NCBI RefSeq assembly: GCF_900109775.1
Contig: NZ_FOAX01000002.1
Span: forward strand, 1,178,001 to 1,242,000
Reading direction: 5' to 3'
Origin: Pseudoxanthomonas sp. GM95
Lineage (GTDB): Bacteria > Pseudomonadota > Gammaproteobacteria > Xanthomonadales > Xanthomonadaceae
Length of the DNA: 64,000 nucleotides
The notes under the pieces were generated by a model. It did no database searches, was not told where the DNA came from, and saw only the letters and a list, made by a program, of their open reading frames with translations. This document shows positions 23,463 to 31,472 of this stretch, piece after piece (positions within the stretch are counted from its first letter, which is position 1; each line of letters opens with the position of its first letter). The position numbers were made by a program, and so were the translations under genes.

Positions 23463-26135
23463 ATGCGTAAGACCCTGGTGACCGCAATTGCACTGGCTTT
23501 GGCCGGTGCCAGCCTGACCGCCGCCGCCCAGTCCGGCCCCGCCACGCCCGCTACGCCGGCCGCCACCAGCGCCGCGATGGTGACCACCCAGCTGCCGCGC
23601 ACGGCCAAGCCGAGCCACTACACGGTCGAGGTCACCCCGCACGCCGACAAGATGACCTTCGACGGCAAGGTCAGCATCGACATCGAGGTGCTGGAATCGA
23701 CCAACACCATCGTGCTGCAGGCCGCCAACCTGACCTTCGCCAACAGCACCGTGGCCGCGGCCAAGGGCAAGCCGATGGCCGCCAAGGTCACCGTCGATGC
23801 CGATGCACAGACCGCCAGCTTCGCGCTCGACAAGCCGCTCAAGCCCGGCAGGTACGTGCTGGCCACCGACTACAGCGGCATCATCAACACGCAGGCCAAT
23901 GGGTTGTTTGCGCTGGATTACGCCACCGCCGATGGCCAGAAGCGCGCCCTCTACACGCAGTTCGAGAACTCCGACGCGCGCCGCTTCATCCCGTCTTGGG
24001 ACGAGCCCAACTTCAAGGCCACCTTCGACCTGACCGTCAATGCGCCGGCCGATGAAATGGCCGTCAGCAACATGCCCATTGCCACGTCCAAGGACATCGG
24101 CGGCGGGCTGAAGAAGACGACCTTCCAGACCTCGCCCAAGATGTCGACCTACCTGCTGTTCTTCGGCCTGGGCGACTTCGAGCGCGCCACGACCAAGGCC
24201 GACAACGGCACCGAGATCGGTGTGATCGCGCAGAAGGGCAAGGTCGACCAGGCCAAGTTCGCGCTGGACGCCGGCCGCGACGTGCTGCACGAATACAACG
24301 ACTACTTCGGCGTGGACTACCCGCTGCCCAAGCTGGACAACATCGCCGCGCCGGGCCAGAGCCAGTTCTTCAGCGCGATGGAAAACTGGGGCGCGATCTT
24401 CACCTTCGAATACTCGCTGCTGCTGGACCCGGCCGTGTCCAACGTCAACGACCAGCAGCGCGTATTCACCACCGCCGCGCATGAAATTGCGCACCAGTGG
24501 TTCGGCGACCTGGTGACCATGGCGTGGTGGGACGACCTGTGGCTCAACGAAGGCTTCGCCACCTGGATGGAAGGCCGCACCTCGCAGAAGCTGCATCCGG
24601 AGTGGGACATCGACAAGACCGATGCGGCCTACACCAGCCGCGGCGCGATGGGCCAGGATGCCTACGCCACCACCCATCCGGTGGTGCAGCACGTGGCCAC
24701 GGTCGAACAGGCCAGCCAGGCCTTCGACGGCATCACCTACGGCAAGGGCTCGGCGGTGATCGGCATGCTGGAGGACTACGTCGGTTCGGACAACTGGCGC
24801 ACCGGCGTGCGCAGCTACATCAAGGCGCACGCGCACGGCAACGCGGTCACCGACAACCTGTGGGCCGAGATCGACAAGGCTGCGCCTGGCAAGGACTTCA
24901 CCCAGGTCGCGCATGACTTCACCCTGCAGCCGGGCATCCCGCTGATCAAGGCCAGCACCAGCTGCGCCGCTGGCACCACGACCGTCACCCTGGAGCAGGG
25001 CGAATACACCGTCGATCGCCCCGACAAGACGCCGCTGAAGTGGCACGTGCCGGTGGCCCTGCGCGGAAGCGATGGCAAGGACGTGCGCGTGCTGGTCGAT
25101 GGCAAGGCCGAAGTGAAGCTGCCCGGCTGCGATGGCCCCGTGCTGGTCAATGCCGGCCAGAAAGGCTACTACCGCACGCTGTATGCGCCGGCGCAGTTCA
25201 AGACGCTCAGCGCCGGCTTCAACAAGCTGCCCGTCGTGGACCAGCTGGGCGTGATGATGGATGCCGGCGCGCTGGCCACTGTCGGCCTGCAGCCCGAGCG
25301 CGACATGCTGGACCTGACCACCAAGGTGCCGCTGGATGCCTCGCCGGACCTGTGGCGCATGGTGGCCGGCACGCTGGGCGGCTTCGACGACATGTTCGAT
25401 GGCGATGCCAAGGAACAGGCCGCGTGGCGCAAGTACGCCATCGCGCGCCTGTCGCCCAAGTTCCAGCAGCTGGGCTGGGACAACCGCGCCGATGATTCGT
25501 CCACCACCAAGCAGCTGCGTTCCAGCCTGATCGCCGTGCTCAGCGCGATGGGCGATGACAAGGTGCTGGCCGAAGCCAAGCGTCGCTTCGCTGCCTTCCA
25601 GGCCGATCCCAAGTCGCTGTCGCCGGACCTGCGCCGCACCGTGCTGGGCATCGTCGCCCGCAACGCCGACGCCGCCACCTGGGACACGCTGCACGCGATG
25701 GCCAAGAAGGAAACCTCGTCGATGATCCGCGACCAGTATTACGGGCTGCTGGCTGGCGCCAAGGACGACGCGCTGGCGCAGAAGGCGCTGGCCATGGCGC
25801 TGACCGACGAACCCGGCGCCACCAACGCTGCCAGCATGATCGGCAGCGTCGCGCGCGAGCATCCGGACATGGCGTTCGACTTCGCCGTCGGCCACCGTGA
25901 GCAGGTCGACAAGCTGGTCGATTCCACCTCGCGCGCACGCTACTACCCGCGCCTGGGTGCCGGTTCGACCAAGCCGGAGATGATCGACAAGATCAAGGCC
26001 TACGCCGACCAGTACATCGCCCCGACCTCGCGCCGCGCCTCGGAAAGCGCGATGACCGGCATCAAGACCCGCATCAAGCTGCGCGCCGAACGCCTGCCGC
26101 AGATCAAGGCGTGGTTGAAGCAGCAGAAGGGCTGA
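23463..26135 (+). CDS. Secreted M1-family aminopeptidase
   Basis: An 890-residue zinc aminopeptidase with a signal peptide (MRKTLVTAIALALAGASLTAAAQ), so periplasmic or exported. The M1 N-terminal beta domain follows. The substrate-binding motif is SAMENWGAIF near residue 304 in place of GAMEN, and the zinc site HEIAHQW is near 340 with the downstream glutamate in NEGFA near 363. The C-terminal half is the ERAP1-like helical domain. ATG 23463 lies 6 bases after GAAGG; an ATG at 23457 has no room for a ribosome site. The last 17 codons and terminator are repeated at 27443-27535. Confidence 0.94.
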   Translation: MRKTLVTAIALALAGASLTAAAQSGPATPATPAATSAAMVTTQLPRTAKPSHYTVEVTPHADKMTFDGKVSIDIEVLESTNTIVLQAANLTFANSTVAAAKGKPMAAKVTVDADAQTASFALDKPLKPGRYVLATDYSGIINTQANGLFALDYATADGQKRALYTQFENSDARRFIPSWDEPNFKATFDLTVNAPADEMAVSNMPIATSKDIGGGLKKTTFQTSPKMSTYLLFFGLGDFERATTKADNGTEIGVIAQKGKVDQAKFALDAGRDVLHEYNDYFGVDYPLPKLDNIAAPGQSQFFSAMENWGAIFTFEYSLLLDPAVSNVNDQQRVFTTAAHEIAHQWFGDLVTMAWWDDLWLNEGFATWMEGRTSQKLHPEWDIDKTDAAYTSRGAMGQDAYATTHPVVQHVATVEQASQAFDGITYGKGSAVIGMLEDYVGSDNWRTGVRSYIKAHAHGNAVTDNLWAEIDKAAPGKDFTQVAHDFTLQPGIPLIKASTSCAAGTTTVTLEQGEYTVDRPDKTPLKWHVPVALRGSDGKDVRVLVDGKAEVKLPGCDGPVLVNAGQKGYYRTLYAPAQFKTLSAGFNKLPVVDQLGVMMDAGALATVGLQPERDMLDLTTKVPLDASPDLWRMVAGTLGGFDDMFDGDAKEQAAWRKYAIARLSPKFQQLGWDNRADDSSTTKQLRSSLIAVLSAMGDDKVLAEAKRRFAAFQADPKSLSPDLRRTVLGIVARNADAATWDTLHAMAKKETSSMIRDQYYGLLAGAKDDALAQKALAMALTDEPGATNAASMIGSVAREHPDMAFDFAVGHREQVDKLVDSTSRARYYPRLGAGSTKPEMIDKIKAYADQYIAPTSRRASESAMTGIKTRIKLRAERLPQIKAWLKQQKG

Positions 26136-26186
26136 GTTCGAAGCGATAGTGGTAACGCAAAAGGCCCCGCGAAAGCGGGGCCTTTT
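26092..26186 (+). repeat. Left copy of a flanking direct repeat (aminopeptidase 3' end plus terminator)
   Basis: Bases 26092-26144 match 27443-27495 with one mismatch in 53. The following terminator hairpin is also repeated, with several changes. The left copy is the functional gene end. Together the copies bracket the HTH-MNT/HEPN gene pair. Confidence 0.88.
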
Positions 26187-26188
26187 CA
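26159..26188 (+). terminator. Intrinsic terminator after the M1 aminopeptidase
   Basis: Perfect stem AAAAGGCCCCGC / GCGGGGCCTTTT (26159-26170 with 26175-26186) closed by a GAAA tetraloop, 24 bases after the stop codon. Confidence 0.93.
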
Positions 26189-26215
26189 TTCGCGGCCAGG
26201 GGAGTACTGTGTCGC

Positions 26216-26259
26216 TTGCAAATGCCCAATATGGGCATTAATGTGCCCAATATGGGTAT
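26216..26259 (+). promoter_or_regulatory. Promoter overlapped by two operator-like palindromes
   Basis: TTGCAA (26216-26221) and TAATGT (26239-26244) form a sigma-70-like pair with a 17-base spacer. That spacer is exactly the palindrome ATGCCCAATATGGGCAT (26222-26238). A near-copy, GTGCCCAATATGGGTAT, sits at 26243-26259, so the two sites are 21 bases apart, two helical turns. This is the layout expected for autorepression by the downstream HTH protein. Confidence 0.7.
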
Positions 26260-26902
26260 CGAGAGCGACGAGACGAGTTCAGTGTCCGGGCAGATGAAAT
26301 CTGCCGGCGCGGCAGGCGTGGGCATGGCCAATGCGTTGTTCACCCAGACTCAGCAACGCGTCCTTGGGTTGTTCTATGGTCAGTCACAGCGCGATTTCAG
26401 TGTCAGTGAGTTGATCGCCGCCACCGGCGCAGGCTCGGGCGCGGTCCAGCGGGAGCTGGCCAAGTTGGTCAACGCCGGCCTGCTCAGCGTTGTCCTCACG
26501 GGCAATCAGAAGCGCTACCAAGCCAATGTGCATGCTCCCATTCACCATGAGCTGCTGGGCATCGTGCAGAAGACCATCGGGCTGGCCGGGCCGATGGGCC
26601 AGGCACTGCAGCCCTTGGCTGGCGATATCGTGGCCGCCTTCGTCTATGGTTCGGTCGCCAAGCGTAGCGACACCGCAAGCAGCGACATCGACCTGATGGT
26701 GGTCTCTGACGCGCTCGGCTATGCGGATCTGATGCAGGCGCTGGATGGTGTGTCAACCAGGTTGGGCCGCCCGATTAATCCCACCCTGTACACGCGTCAG
26801 GACTATGCCAAACGCTTGCGCGACCAGAACGCCTTTCTACAACGCGTGTTGCAGCAACCCAAGATCTGGCTGATTGGAGGCATGGATGAACTCGCCACTT
26901 GA
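26252..26902 (+). CDS. Winged-HTH plus minimal nucleotidyltransferase (MNT) protein, probable antitoxin/regulator
   Basis: Two domains are visible. An N-terminal winged helix (LFTQTQQRVLGLFYGQ to LLSVVLTGNQKRYQ, about residues 30-95) looks MarR/ArsR-like. A C-terminal nucleotidyltransferase domain has GSVAKRSDTASSDIDLMVV, with Gly133-Ser134 and the metal ligands Asp145 and Asp147. MNT proteins often act as antitoxins that AMPylate a HEPN partner, and a HEPN gene follows with a 17-base overlap. The start is uncertain: ATG 26252 would be nearly leaderless given the promoter at 26216-26244, while ATG 26294 or 26324 (MANALF) are alternatives. Codon use is less biased than in neighbours, consistent with acquisition. 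Confidence 0.82.
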   Translation: MGIESDETSSVSGQMKSAGAAGVGMANALFTQTQQRVLGLFYGQSQRDFSVSELIAATGAGSGAVQRELAKLVNAGLLSVVLTGNQKRYQANVHAPIHHELLGIVQKTIGLAGPMGQALQPLAGDIVAAFVYGSVAKRSDTASSDIDLMVVSDALGYADLMQALDGVSTRLGRPINPTLYTRQDYAKRLRDQNAFLQRVLQQPKIWLIGGMDELAT

Positions 26903-27296
26903 GAATCTGTCAGGGCCCGGCAAGGCCCTCGCGCCCGAGCCGCCCGATTCACGCGAGCTGGAAGGCCTCAAGCGCTCTGGTCTGGCCAGGCTGGAGGACG
27001 CAAAGAATGCATCGCTGGCACTGGAGAGTCGCTTTGACCTGGCTTACAACGCCGCCCATGCGCTCTGCCTGGCTGCGCTACGCAGCAAAGGCTATCGCGC
27101 CAGCAACCGCTACATCGTGTTCCAGGTGCTGCCCCACACCCTGGGCCTAGGTCCGGAGGTGTGGCGCGTGCTGGACAAGTGTCACCACCAGCGCAACGTG
27201 GCCGAGTACGAAGGCGAACTGGACGTGAGCGAACGGCTGGTACTGGATCTGATCGCGGCTTGCGATGCAGTGCGGGTGGCGTTGGAACTGAAGTAG
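26886..27296 (+). CDS. HEPN-domain protein, probable toxin partner of the MNT protein
   Basis: A 136-residue, mostly helical protein. The region FDLAYNAAHALCLAALRSKGYR, given here as FDLAYNAAHALCLA then ALRSKGYR (about residues 55-80), and HHQRNVAEYEG (residues 100-110) match HEPN-fold proteins of the SAV_6107 type. Catalytic HEPN RNases carry R-X4-6-H; here Arg103 is followed by Tyr108 where histidine is expected, so nuclease activity is uncertain. ATG 26886 follows GGAGG at 26876-26880 and overlaps the end of the MNT gene, indicating coupled translation. The pair resembles MntA/HepT-type toxin-antitoxin modules but with a fused DNA-binding domain on the antitoxin side. Confidence 0.78.
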   Translation: MNSPLENLSGPGKALAPEPPDSRELEGLKRSGLARLEDAKNASLALESRFDLAYNAAHALCLAALRSKGYRASNRYIVFQVLPHTLGLGPEVWRVLDKCHHQRNVAEYEGELDVSERLVLDLIAACDAVRVALELK

Positions 27297-27355
27297 TGAA
27301 CCGCCTTTATTTCTCTTCACTACGTGCCGCGCTTCGCGCCCTCTCACTCGCTTGC

Positions 27356-27368
27356 GGGGGGGGGGGGG
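27356..27368 (+). repeat. Homopolymer of 13 G
   Basis: An uninterrupted run of 13 G at 27356-27368 within GCTTGC-G13-AGGGCAGGGTGAGGGG, 60 bases past the HEPN gene. Its length may vary by slippage or be a sequencing or assembly artefact. Confidence 0.85.
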
Positions 27369-27442
27369 AGGGCAGGGTGAGGGGATGGCTGTTGAGGAGC
27401 TAACAAGAAAGAACGTTGCATCGTCTGCTGGCGCTGCTGGAT

Positions 27443-27535
27443 GCCTGCCGCAGATCAAGGAGTGGTTGAAGCAGCAGAAGGGCTGAGTTCGAAGCAATTG
27501 TGGCAAAAGAAAGGCCGCGCGAAAGCGGGGCCTTT
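27443..27535 (+). repeat. Right copy of the flanking direct repeat (gene-end remnant)
   Basis: It repeats the last 17 codons, the stop and the terminator of the M1 aminopeptidase. It reads the same peptide end, with Ala replaced by Glu in KxWLKQQKG, but the sequence upstream (before 27443) is unrelated to the gene. The hairpin at 27510-27535 is a degraded copy (AAAGGCCGCGC-GAAA-GCGGGGCCTTT). It is either one arm of an insertion that used the gene end as target, or the relic of a second aminopeptidase gene. Confidence 0.85.
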
Positions 27536-27745
27536 CTGCTGAAATTGGTCGGTATCGCTCGTGTTTGGAATTGCACCGCTTCGCCTACCCGCATCTGGGG
27601 CAGTAATTGGTGGAGACCGCTGAAGCTGACGCCTAGGTCAGCGTCTTAAGCCCTGGCCCGCAATAGGTCTTACGCCCTTGGTCCAAGCCGCTGTGGGGCG
27701 CGGAGCGGGTATCCTCGCGCCGACTACTTCGCCTGGGAGGGCGCG

Positions 27746-29203
27746 ATGAAGCAGACCATTCTTTTGTCGGCGTTGGGCACGCTGCTGGCCGCGTCGAGCG
27801 TGCAGGCCGCTGAGGTCAGCACGGCGGCGTACACGCCTGCCGGCGGTGCGGTGACGGTGTACACCAGCGCGCAGGGCGCGCCCAAGCAGATGGTGCAGAG
27901 CCAGGTCGCGCCGCTGCAGGCCGGGCACAAGCTGACCGAGGTCGAGAACTCGATCTTCGTCAATCCGACCAAGCGCTTCCAGACGGTGATGGGCGTGGGC
28001 GGGGCGATCACCGATTCGGCCGCCGAAACCTACGCCAAGCTGAGCAAGGCCAAGCAGGCCGAATTCATGAAGGCCTATTACGACCCCAACGAAGGCATCG
28101 GCTACACCTGGGCGCGCACGACCATCCACAGTTCGGATTTTTCCAGCGCCAGCTACACCTACATCAAGGAAGGCGACAAGGACCTGAAGTCCTTCTCCGT
28201 CGCGCACGATCGCAAGTACCGCATCCCGATGATCAAGCAGGCGATCAAGGCTGCGGGCGGCACGCTGCCGATGTTCGCCAGCCCGTGGAGCGCGCCAGCC
28301 TTCATGAAGGACACCAAGACCATGCTCAAGGGCGGCCACCTGCTGCCGGAGTACGCCGATGCGTGGGCCAACTACTACACCAAGTTCATCGCGGCCTACG
28401 AGAAGGAAGGCATCCCGATCTGGGGCATCAGCATCCAGAACGAGCCGATGGCGATCCAGAAGTGGGAGTCGATGCAGTTCTCGGCCGAAGAGGAACGCGA
28501 CTTCCTCAAGAACCACCTTGGCCCGACGATGGCCAAGGCGGGCTACAGCGACAAGAAGATCATCGTGTGGGACCACAACCGCGACATGATGGTCCATCGC
28601 GCCAACACGATCTTCGATGACCCGGAAGCGTCCAAGTACGCCTGGGGCATGGGCTTCCACTGGTACGAAACCTGGGCCGGTTTCGACCCGATGACCGACA
28701 ACGTGGCCAACGTGGCGCGCGCGTATCCGGACAAGCCGCTGCTGCTGACCGAAGCCTCGATCGAGAAGTTCGACTTCGCCCGCATCCAGGACTGGGCAAA
28801 CGGCGAGCGCTACGGCACCTCGATGATCCACGACTTCAATGGCGGCGCCGTCGCGTGGACCGACTGGAACATCCTGCTGGACGAGCAGGGCGGTCCCAAC
28901 CACGTCGGCAACTACTGCTTCGCGCCGCTGCAGGCCGATACGCGCACCGGTGAGCTGCTTTACACACCGCCCTACTGGTACATCGGCCACTTCTCCAAGT
29001 TCATCCGCCCCGAAGCGCAGCGCGTCAGCGCCGCCAGCAGCCGCAGCAACCTGGCTACGACGTCCTTCCTCAACAAGGACAACAAGCTGGCCACGGTGGT
29101 GATGAACGCCAGCGACAAGGCGATCACCTACAACTACTACGTGGGCGAGGCGTCCACGCAGGTGGAGATCCCGGCGCACGCGATCCAGACGCTGGTGTAT
29201 TGA
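27746..29203 (+). CDS. Glycoside hydrolase family 30 enzyme (glucosylceramidase-like)
   Basis: A 485-residue exported enzyme with signal peptide MKQTILLSALGTLLAASSVQAA. The GH30 (beta/alpha)8 barrel starts at VMGVGGAITDSAAETY near residue 77. The acid/base glutamate is in SIQNEPMAI near residue 232 and the nucleophile in LLLTEASIE near 335. A C-terminal beta domain (PEAQRVSAASS onward) completes the GH30 architecture. Subfamilies act on glucosylceramide, beta-1,6-glucan or related beta-glucosides; the substrate is not fixed by sequence. ATG 27746 follows GGGAGG. A terminator follows, so it is transcribed alone. Confidence 0.92.
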   Translation: MKQTILLSALGTLLAASSVQAAEVSTAAYTPAGGAVTVYTSAQGAPKQMVQSQVAPLQAGHKLTEVENSIFVNPTKRFQTVMGVGGAITDSAAETYAKLSKAKQAEFMKAYYDPNEGIGYTWARTTIHSSDFSSASYTYIKEGDKDLKSFSVAHDRKYRIPMIKQAIKAAGGTLPMFASPWSAPAFMKDTKTMLKGGHLLPEYADAWANYYTKFIAAYEKEGIPIWGISIQNEPMAIQKWESMQFSAEEERDFLKNHLGPTMAKAGYSDKKIIVWDHNRDMMVHRANTIFDDPEASKYAWGMGFHWYETWAGFDPMTDNVANVARAYPDKPLLLTEASIEKFDFARIQDWANGERYGTSMIHDFNGGAVAWTDWNILLDEQGGPNHVGNYCFAPLQADTRTGELLYTPPYWYIGHFSKFIRPEAQRVSAASSRSNLATTSFLNKDNKLATVVMNASDKAITYNYYVGEASTQVEIPAHAIQTLVY

Positions 29204-29225
29204 TCCCATCCGCAGTTGAAACCGG

Positions 29226-29250
29226 AAGCCCCGCAGTCGCGGGGCTTTTT
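29226..29250 (+). terminator. Intrinsic terminator after the GH30 gene
   Basis: Stem AAGCCCCGC / GCGGGGCTT (29226-29234 with 29239-29247, loop AGTC), followed by further T, 23 bases after the stop. Confidence 0.9.
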
Positions 29251-29365
29251 GTTTTCGCGCCAGCACGGGGCTGCGCCGGTCGGCCGCACACGCGTGCAAG
29301 AGCCCATCACCGTGCGGTGGTAGAAAGGACGCTTGCGGCGGGCGCTGCCGCGTGGGAGGGCGTGC

Positions 29366-31036
29366 ATGGCTTTGATCGATACGCGGCAGCACCAGATGTT
29401 TCCTGCGCTGGATGCGGCGCAGATGGCCACGGCGCGGCGCTTCGCCAGCGGGCCGGAGCGGGATTTCGCCGCGGGCGAAGTGGTGTTCGCGGTGGGCGAT
29501 CATCCGGCGCCGGTGTGGCTGGTGCTGGCCGGCAGCATCGCGGTGTCGCGGCGCGACGGGCTGGGGCACGAACACGGCATCACCGAGCACGGCGTCGGCA
29601 GCTTCACTGGCGAGGTCAGCCAGCTGGCCGGGCGCAGTTCGCTGGCTGGCGGCATCGCCGGCGCGCAGGGTTGCACGGCAGTGCCGCTGGATGCGGTGCA
29701 TTTGCGCGCCTTGATGATCGGCGCGGCCGAGCTGGGCGAAGTGGTGATGCGCGCGCTGATCCTGCGCCGCGTGGGCCTGATCGAAAGCGATGCGGTCGGC
29801 TCGGTGCTGGTCGGCCGGCCGGGCGAAACCCAGCTGGTGCGGCTACAGGGCTTCCTCACCCGCAACGGTTATCCCAACGCGCTGCTGGATGCGAGCCAGG
29901 ACGAAGAAGGCCGTGCGCTGGTCGAGCGCCTGGGCATCCACGCCGACGAGCTGCCGCTGATGATCTGTCCCAACGGCACAGTGCTCAAACGCCCAACCAA
30001 TGCTGCGGCCGCCAGTTGCCTCGGGATGACGCCTGACCTGGATCCGGCCGTTGTGCACGACGTCGTCGTGGTCGGCGCGGGACCGGCCGGCCTGGCCACG
30101 GCTGTGTACGCCGCGTCCGAAGGCCTGTCGGTGCTGGTGCTGGAGCAGCGCGCCATCGGCGGCCAGGCCGGCGCCTCATCGCGGATCGAGAACTACCTGG
30201 GCTTCCCCACCGGGATTTCCGGCCAGGCCTTGGCGGGGCGCGCCTACAACCAGGCGCTGAAGTTCGGCGTCGAGCTGGCGCTGCCGCTGGAGGTACAGAC
30301 GCTACGCTGCGAGGCGACGGCGGAAGCCCCCCACGCACCGCTGCGGCTCACGTTGGATAACGGCCTCACCGTGCAGGCGCGCACCGTGGTGGTGGCCTCC
30401 GGCGCACGCTATCGCCGGCCGCAGGTGGAGCAGCTGGCCCGCTTCGAAGGCAGCGGCGTGTCGTACTGGGCCTCGCCGATCGAGGCGCGCATGTGCAGCG
30501 GCGAGGAGATCGCGCTGCTGGGCGGCGGCAATTCGGCTGGGCAGGCGGTGGTGTTCCTGGCGCCCAAGGTGAAGAAGCTGCACCTGGTGATCCGCGGGCG
30601 TGGCCTGGAAGCGTCGATGTCCAAATACCTGATCGATCGCATCAAGGCCTTGCCCAATGTCGAGCTGCACACCGGCACCGAGTTGCTGTCGTTGGAGGCG
30701 GACGACCAGGGCGCGCTGTGCGGGGCGACCTATCGCGACCGCGCCACCGGGGCCACGCACGCGTGCGAGCTGCGCCATCTGTTCCTCTTCATCGGCGCCG
30801 ATCCGAATACCGACTGGCTCAAGGACTGCGTGACGCTGGATCCGGCGGGCTTCGTGGTGACCGGCGCCAATGGCGCTGCGCTGCTGGAAACCGATCGCGC
30901 CGGCGTGTTCGCCATCGGCGATGTGCGCGCCGGCTCGGTCAAACGCGTGGCCGCGGCGGTGGGCGAGGGGGCCGCCGTGGTCGCGCAGATCCACCAGTAT
31001 TTGGCCACCATCGAGGCGCCCGTCGCCACCACCTGA
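29366..31036 (+). CDS. Cyclic-nucleotide-binding/thioredoxin-reductase-like flavoprotein lacking the CxxC
   Basis: A 556-residue fusion of three parts. An N-terminal cNMP-binding-like beta-roll spans about residues 20-130 (EVVFAVGDHPAPVWLVLAG). A glutaredoxin-like segment at about 150-215 has no cysteine pair (FLTRNGYPNALLD). A thioredoxin-reductase-type FAD/NAD(P)H module covers about 230-545, with VVGAGPAGLA near 236, the NAD(P)H loop LLGGGNSAGQA near 385 and GVFAIGDVRAGSVKR near the end. Where thioredoxin reductase has CATC, residues 368-371 read WASP, so it is not a classical disulfide reductase. ATG 29366 follows GGGAGGG. The UBP zinc-finger gene 9 bases downstream is its likely partner. 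Confidence 0.9.
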   Translation: MALIDTRQHQMFPALDAAQMATARRFASGPERDFAAGEVVFAVGDHPAPVWLVLAGSIAVSRRDGLGHEHGITEHGVGSFTGEVSQLAGRSSLAGGIAGAQGCTAVPLDAVHLRALMIGAAELGEVVMRALILRRVGLIESDAVGSVLVGRPGETQLVRLQGFLTRNGYPNALLDASQDEEGRALVERLGIHADELPLMICPNGTVLKRPTNAAAASCLGMTPDLDPAVVHDVVVVGAGPAGLATAVYAASEGLSVLVLEQRAIGGQAGASSRIENYLGFPTGISGQALAGRAYNQALKFGVELALPLEVQTLRCEATAEAPHAPLRLTLDNGLTVQARTVVVASGARYRRPQVEQLARFEGSGVSYWASPIEARMCSGEEIALLGGGNSAGQAVVFLAPKVKKLHLVIRGRGLEASMSKYLIDRIKALPNVELHTGTELLSLEADDQGALCGATYRDRATGATHACELRHLFLFIGADPNTDWLKDCVTLDPAGFVVTGANGAALLETDRAGVFAIGDVRAGSVKRVAAAVGEGAAVVAQIHQYLATIEAPVATT

Positions 31037-31045
31037 GGAATCGCC

Positions 31046-31348
31046 ATGTCGCGTTGCACGCATCTGGATGAAATCGTCGACGTCATGCCCAGCGCCAAGG
31101 GCTGCGAGGAGTGCCTGGCCATCGGCAGCCCATGGGTGCATCTGCGCCTGTGCCGGGTCTGCGGCCACGTGGGTTGCTGCGACAGCTCGCCGCATCGCCA
31201 CGCGACTGCCCACTTCCACGCGACCGGCCATCCCATCATCGAAGGCTACGACCCGCCCGAAGGCTGGGGCTGGTGCTACGTGGACGACACCGAGGTGGAA
31301 CTGCCCGACCAGACGCCGCAGCTGGGGCCGATTCCGCGTTACGTCTGA
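31046..31348 (+). CDS. UBP-type zinc-finger protein
   Basis: A 100-residue protein that is almost entirely a ZnF-UBP domain: Cys and His ligands in SRCTHLD, GCEECL, CRVCGHVGCCDSS, HRHATAHFHATGH. The order C-H-CxxC-CxxC-H-H-H is typical. In eukaryotes this fold binds the ubiquitin C-terminus; bacterial stand-alone versions are commonly encoded next to the flavoprotein found upstream and have no settled function. The start follows GAGGAATCGCC. The 9-base gap to the flavoprotein gene implies co-transcription. Confidence 0.9.
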   Translation: MSRCTHLDEIVDVMPSAKGCEECLAIGSPWVHLRLCRVCGHVGCCDSSPHRHATAHFHATGHPIIEGYDPPEGWGWCYVDDTEVELPDQTPQLGPIPRYV

Positions 31349-31472
31349 GGCGGTCCGGTCGTGATGAGGTGCGGGTGGTGCTGGCGATCCAGCGCAGCAC
31401 GCGCGTCGCATCCGTCGCGACCAGCGGGGTGCATGCTGGGGACATGCCACGCCTTTCCGTTCTTGTGCCGCG

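Larger units (their letters stand above)
27297..27745. other. Gene-free stretch between the HEPN gene and the GH30 gene
   Basis: It holds a G13 homopolymer in a C/T- then G-rich segment, the right copy of the aminopeptidase 3' end, and about 200 bases of plain sequence before the GH30 ribosome site. No coding region or RNA was recognised. Confidence 0.6.

Noticed and set aside
22050-26189. A very long open frame (over 1,300 codons) on the minus strand opposite the aminotransferase and aminopeptidase genes
   Set aside because: It is Arg/Gly/His-rich with no domain and mirrors the codon bias of the two real genes; GC-rich coding DNA commonly leaves the opposite strand open.
26252-27296. HTH-MNT/HEPN pair considered as part of an insertion sequence or integrative element with its own integrase
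   Set aside because: No transposase or integrase gene and no terminal inverted repeats were found; only the direct repeat of the gene end supports insertion.
29366-31036. Flavoprotein considered as a true thioredoxin reductase
   Set aside because: The redox CxxC is replaced by WASP and there are extra N-terminal domains.
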